Shown piece by piece: positions 40,267 through 40,291 of a stretch of 40,291 bases of DNA; positions within the stretch are counted from its first letter, which is position 1; each line of letters starts with the position of its first letter. The notes under the pieces were generated by a model, which saw only the letters and a program-made list of their open reading frames with translations, searched no databases and was not told where the DNA came from. The stretch spans positions 1 to 40,291 of the forward strand of contig JAADIQ010000041.1 in assembly GCA_013151255.1 (NCBI GenBank), written 5' to 3'. The DNA comes from Alphaproteobacteria bacterium (GTDB lineage: Bacteria; Pseudomonadota; Alphaproteobacteria; Caulobacterales; Parvularculaceae). The position numbers were made by a program, and so were the translations under genes.

Positions 40267-40291
40267 AAATTCTAGATTGACGTGACCCGGT

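Noticed and set aside
1-40291. A phage-defence island, toxin-antitoxin pair or biosynthetic cluster
   Set aside because: I looked for helicase/nuclease pairs, reverse transcriptases, retron-like RNAs, NACHT or TIR domains, transposases and large synthases and found none. The TPR protein, GIY-YIG gene and orphan gene are only isolated candidates.

Overview
The window reads as a chromosomal segment of a moderately GC-rich alphaproteobacterium. The best markers are the F1-ATPase inhibitor subunit zeta (DUF1476) next to purC-purS-purQ, an alphaproteobacterial-type UvrB with an N-terminal extension, an arginyl/leucyl-tRNA-protein transferase, a squalene-hopene cyclase, and dispersed palindromic repeats typical of that class. 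The diheme cytochrome/beta-helix pair is the type described in Hyphomonas and Shewanella, so a Hyphomonadaceae- or Parvularculaceae-like lineage is a reasonable guess, not a determination. No rRNA, tRNA, CRISPR array, phage module or insertion sequence was recognised.

Layout. 1-2850: membrane and envelope genes (a partial membrane protein, an MscS channel, a PH-domain protein, a small membrane protein) separated by repeat elements. 2850-4910: an accessory pocket with several palindromic repeats, a GIY-YIG nuclease and an AT-richer orphan gene. 4910-9260: uvrB divergent from a large TPR protein whose repeats form a near-identical 120-bp tandem array. 9320-11600: a DUF885 metallopeptidase and a GNAT acetyltransferase. 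11608-13470: an ECF41-type sigma factor module with its own recognisable promoter, a membrane protein, a carboxymuconolactone-decarboxylase-like protein and the sigma gene, which is frameshifted here. 13480-15870: malonyl-CoA synthetase with a metallo-beta-lactamase-fold hydrolase. 16050-18070: squalene-hopene cyclase. 18110-19820: a TetR regulator and a divergent SDR dehydrogenase sharing three operator-like sites, then a 23-codon ORF. 19880-24310 (minus strand): sterol-desaturase-family enzyme with a membrane-anchored AraC regulator, then a lipoprotein diheme cytochrome translationally coupled to a beta-helix lipoprotein. 24380-28210: purine genes (with a duplicated purQ start), zeta subunit, DUF1697 and a frameshifted SDR. 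28390-31240: a compact LemA / GNAT / racemase / M48 peptidase operon. 31280-35350: a small membrane protein and a TRAP transporter. 35540-40270: bpt, an S9 peptidase and an SLC13 permease.

Most of the window is housekeeping or ordinary accessory metabolism. The parts most worth a second look are the complete ECF41 regulon unit (promoter, target genes, sigma gene), the duplicated purQ start whose differences are all synonymous, the three phased TetR-type sites, two repeat families whose copies show compensatory base changes in their stems, the orphan gene that appears to have an ATT start behind a near-perfect ribosome binding site, and the short hydrophobic ORF at 19744-19815.

Three genes (ECF41 sigma, the SDR at 27443, the TRAP binding protein) each carry one apparent indel at or beside a slip-prone tract. 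That pattern is as compatible with assembly or sequencing error as with real gene decay, and it limits any statement about their activity.
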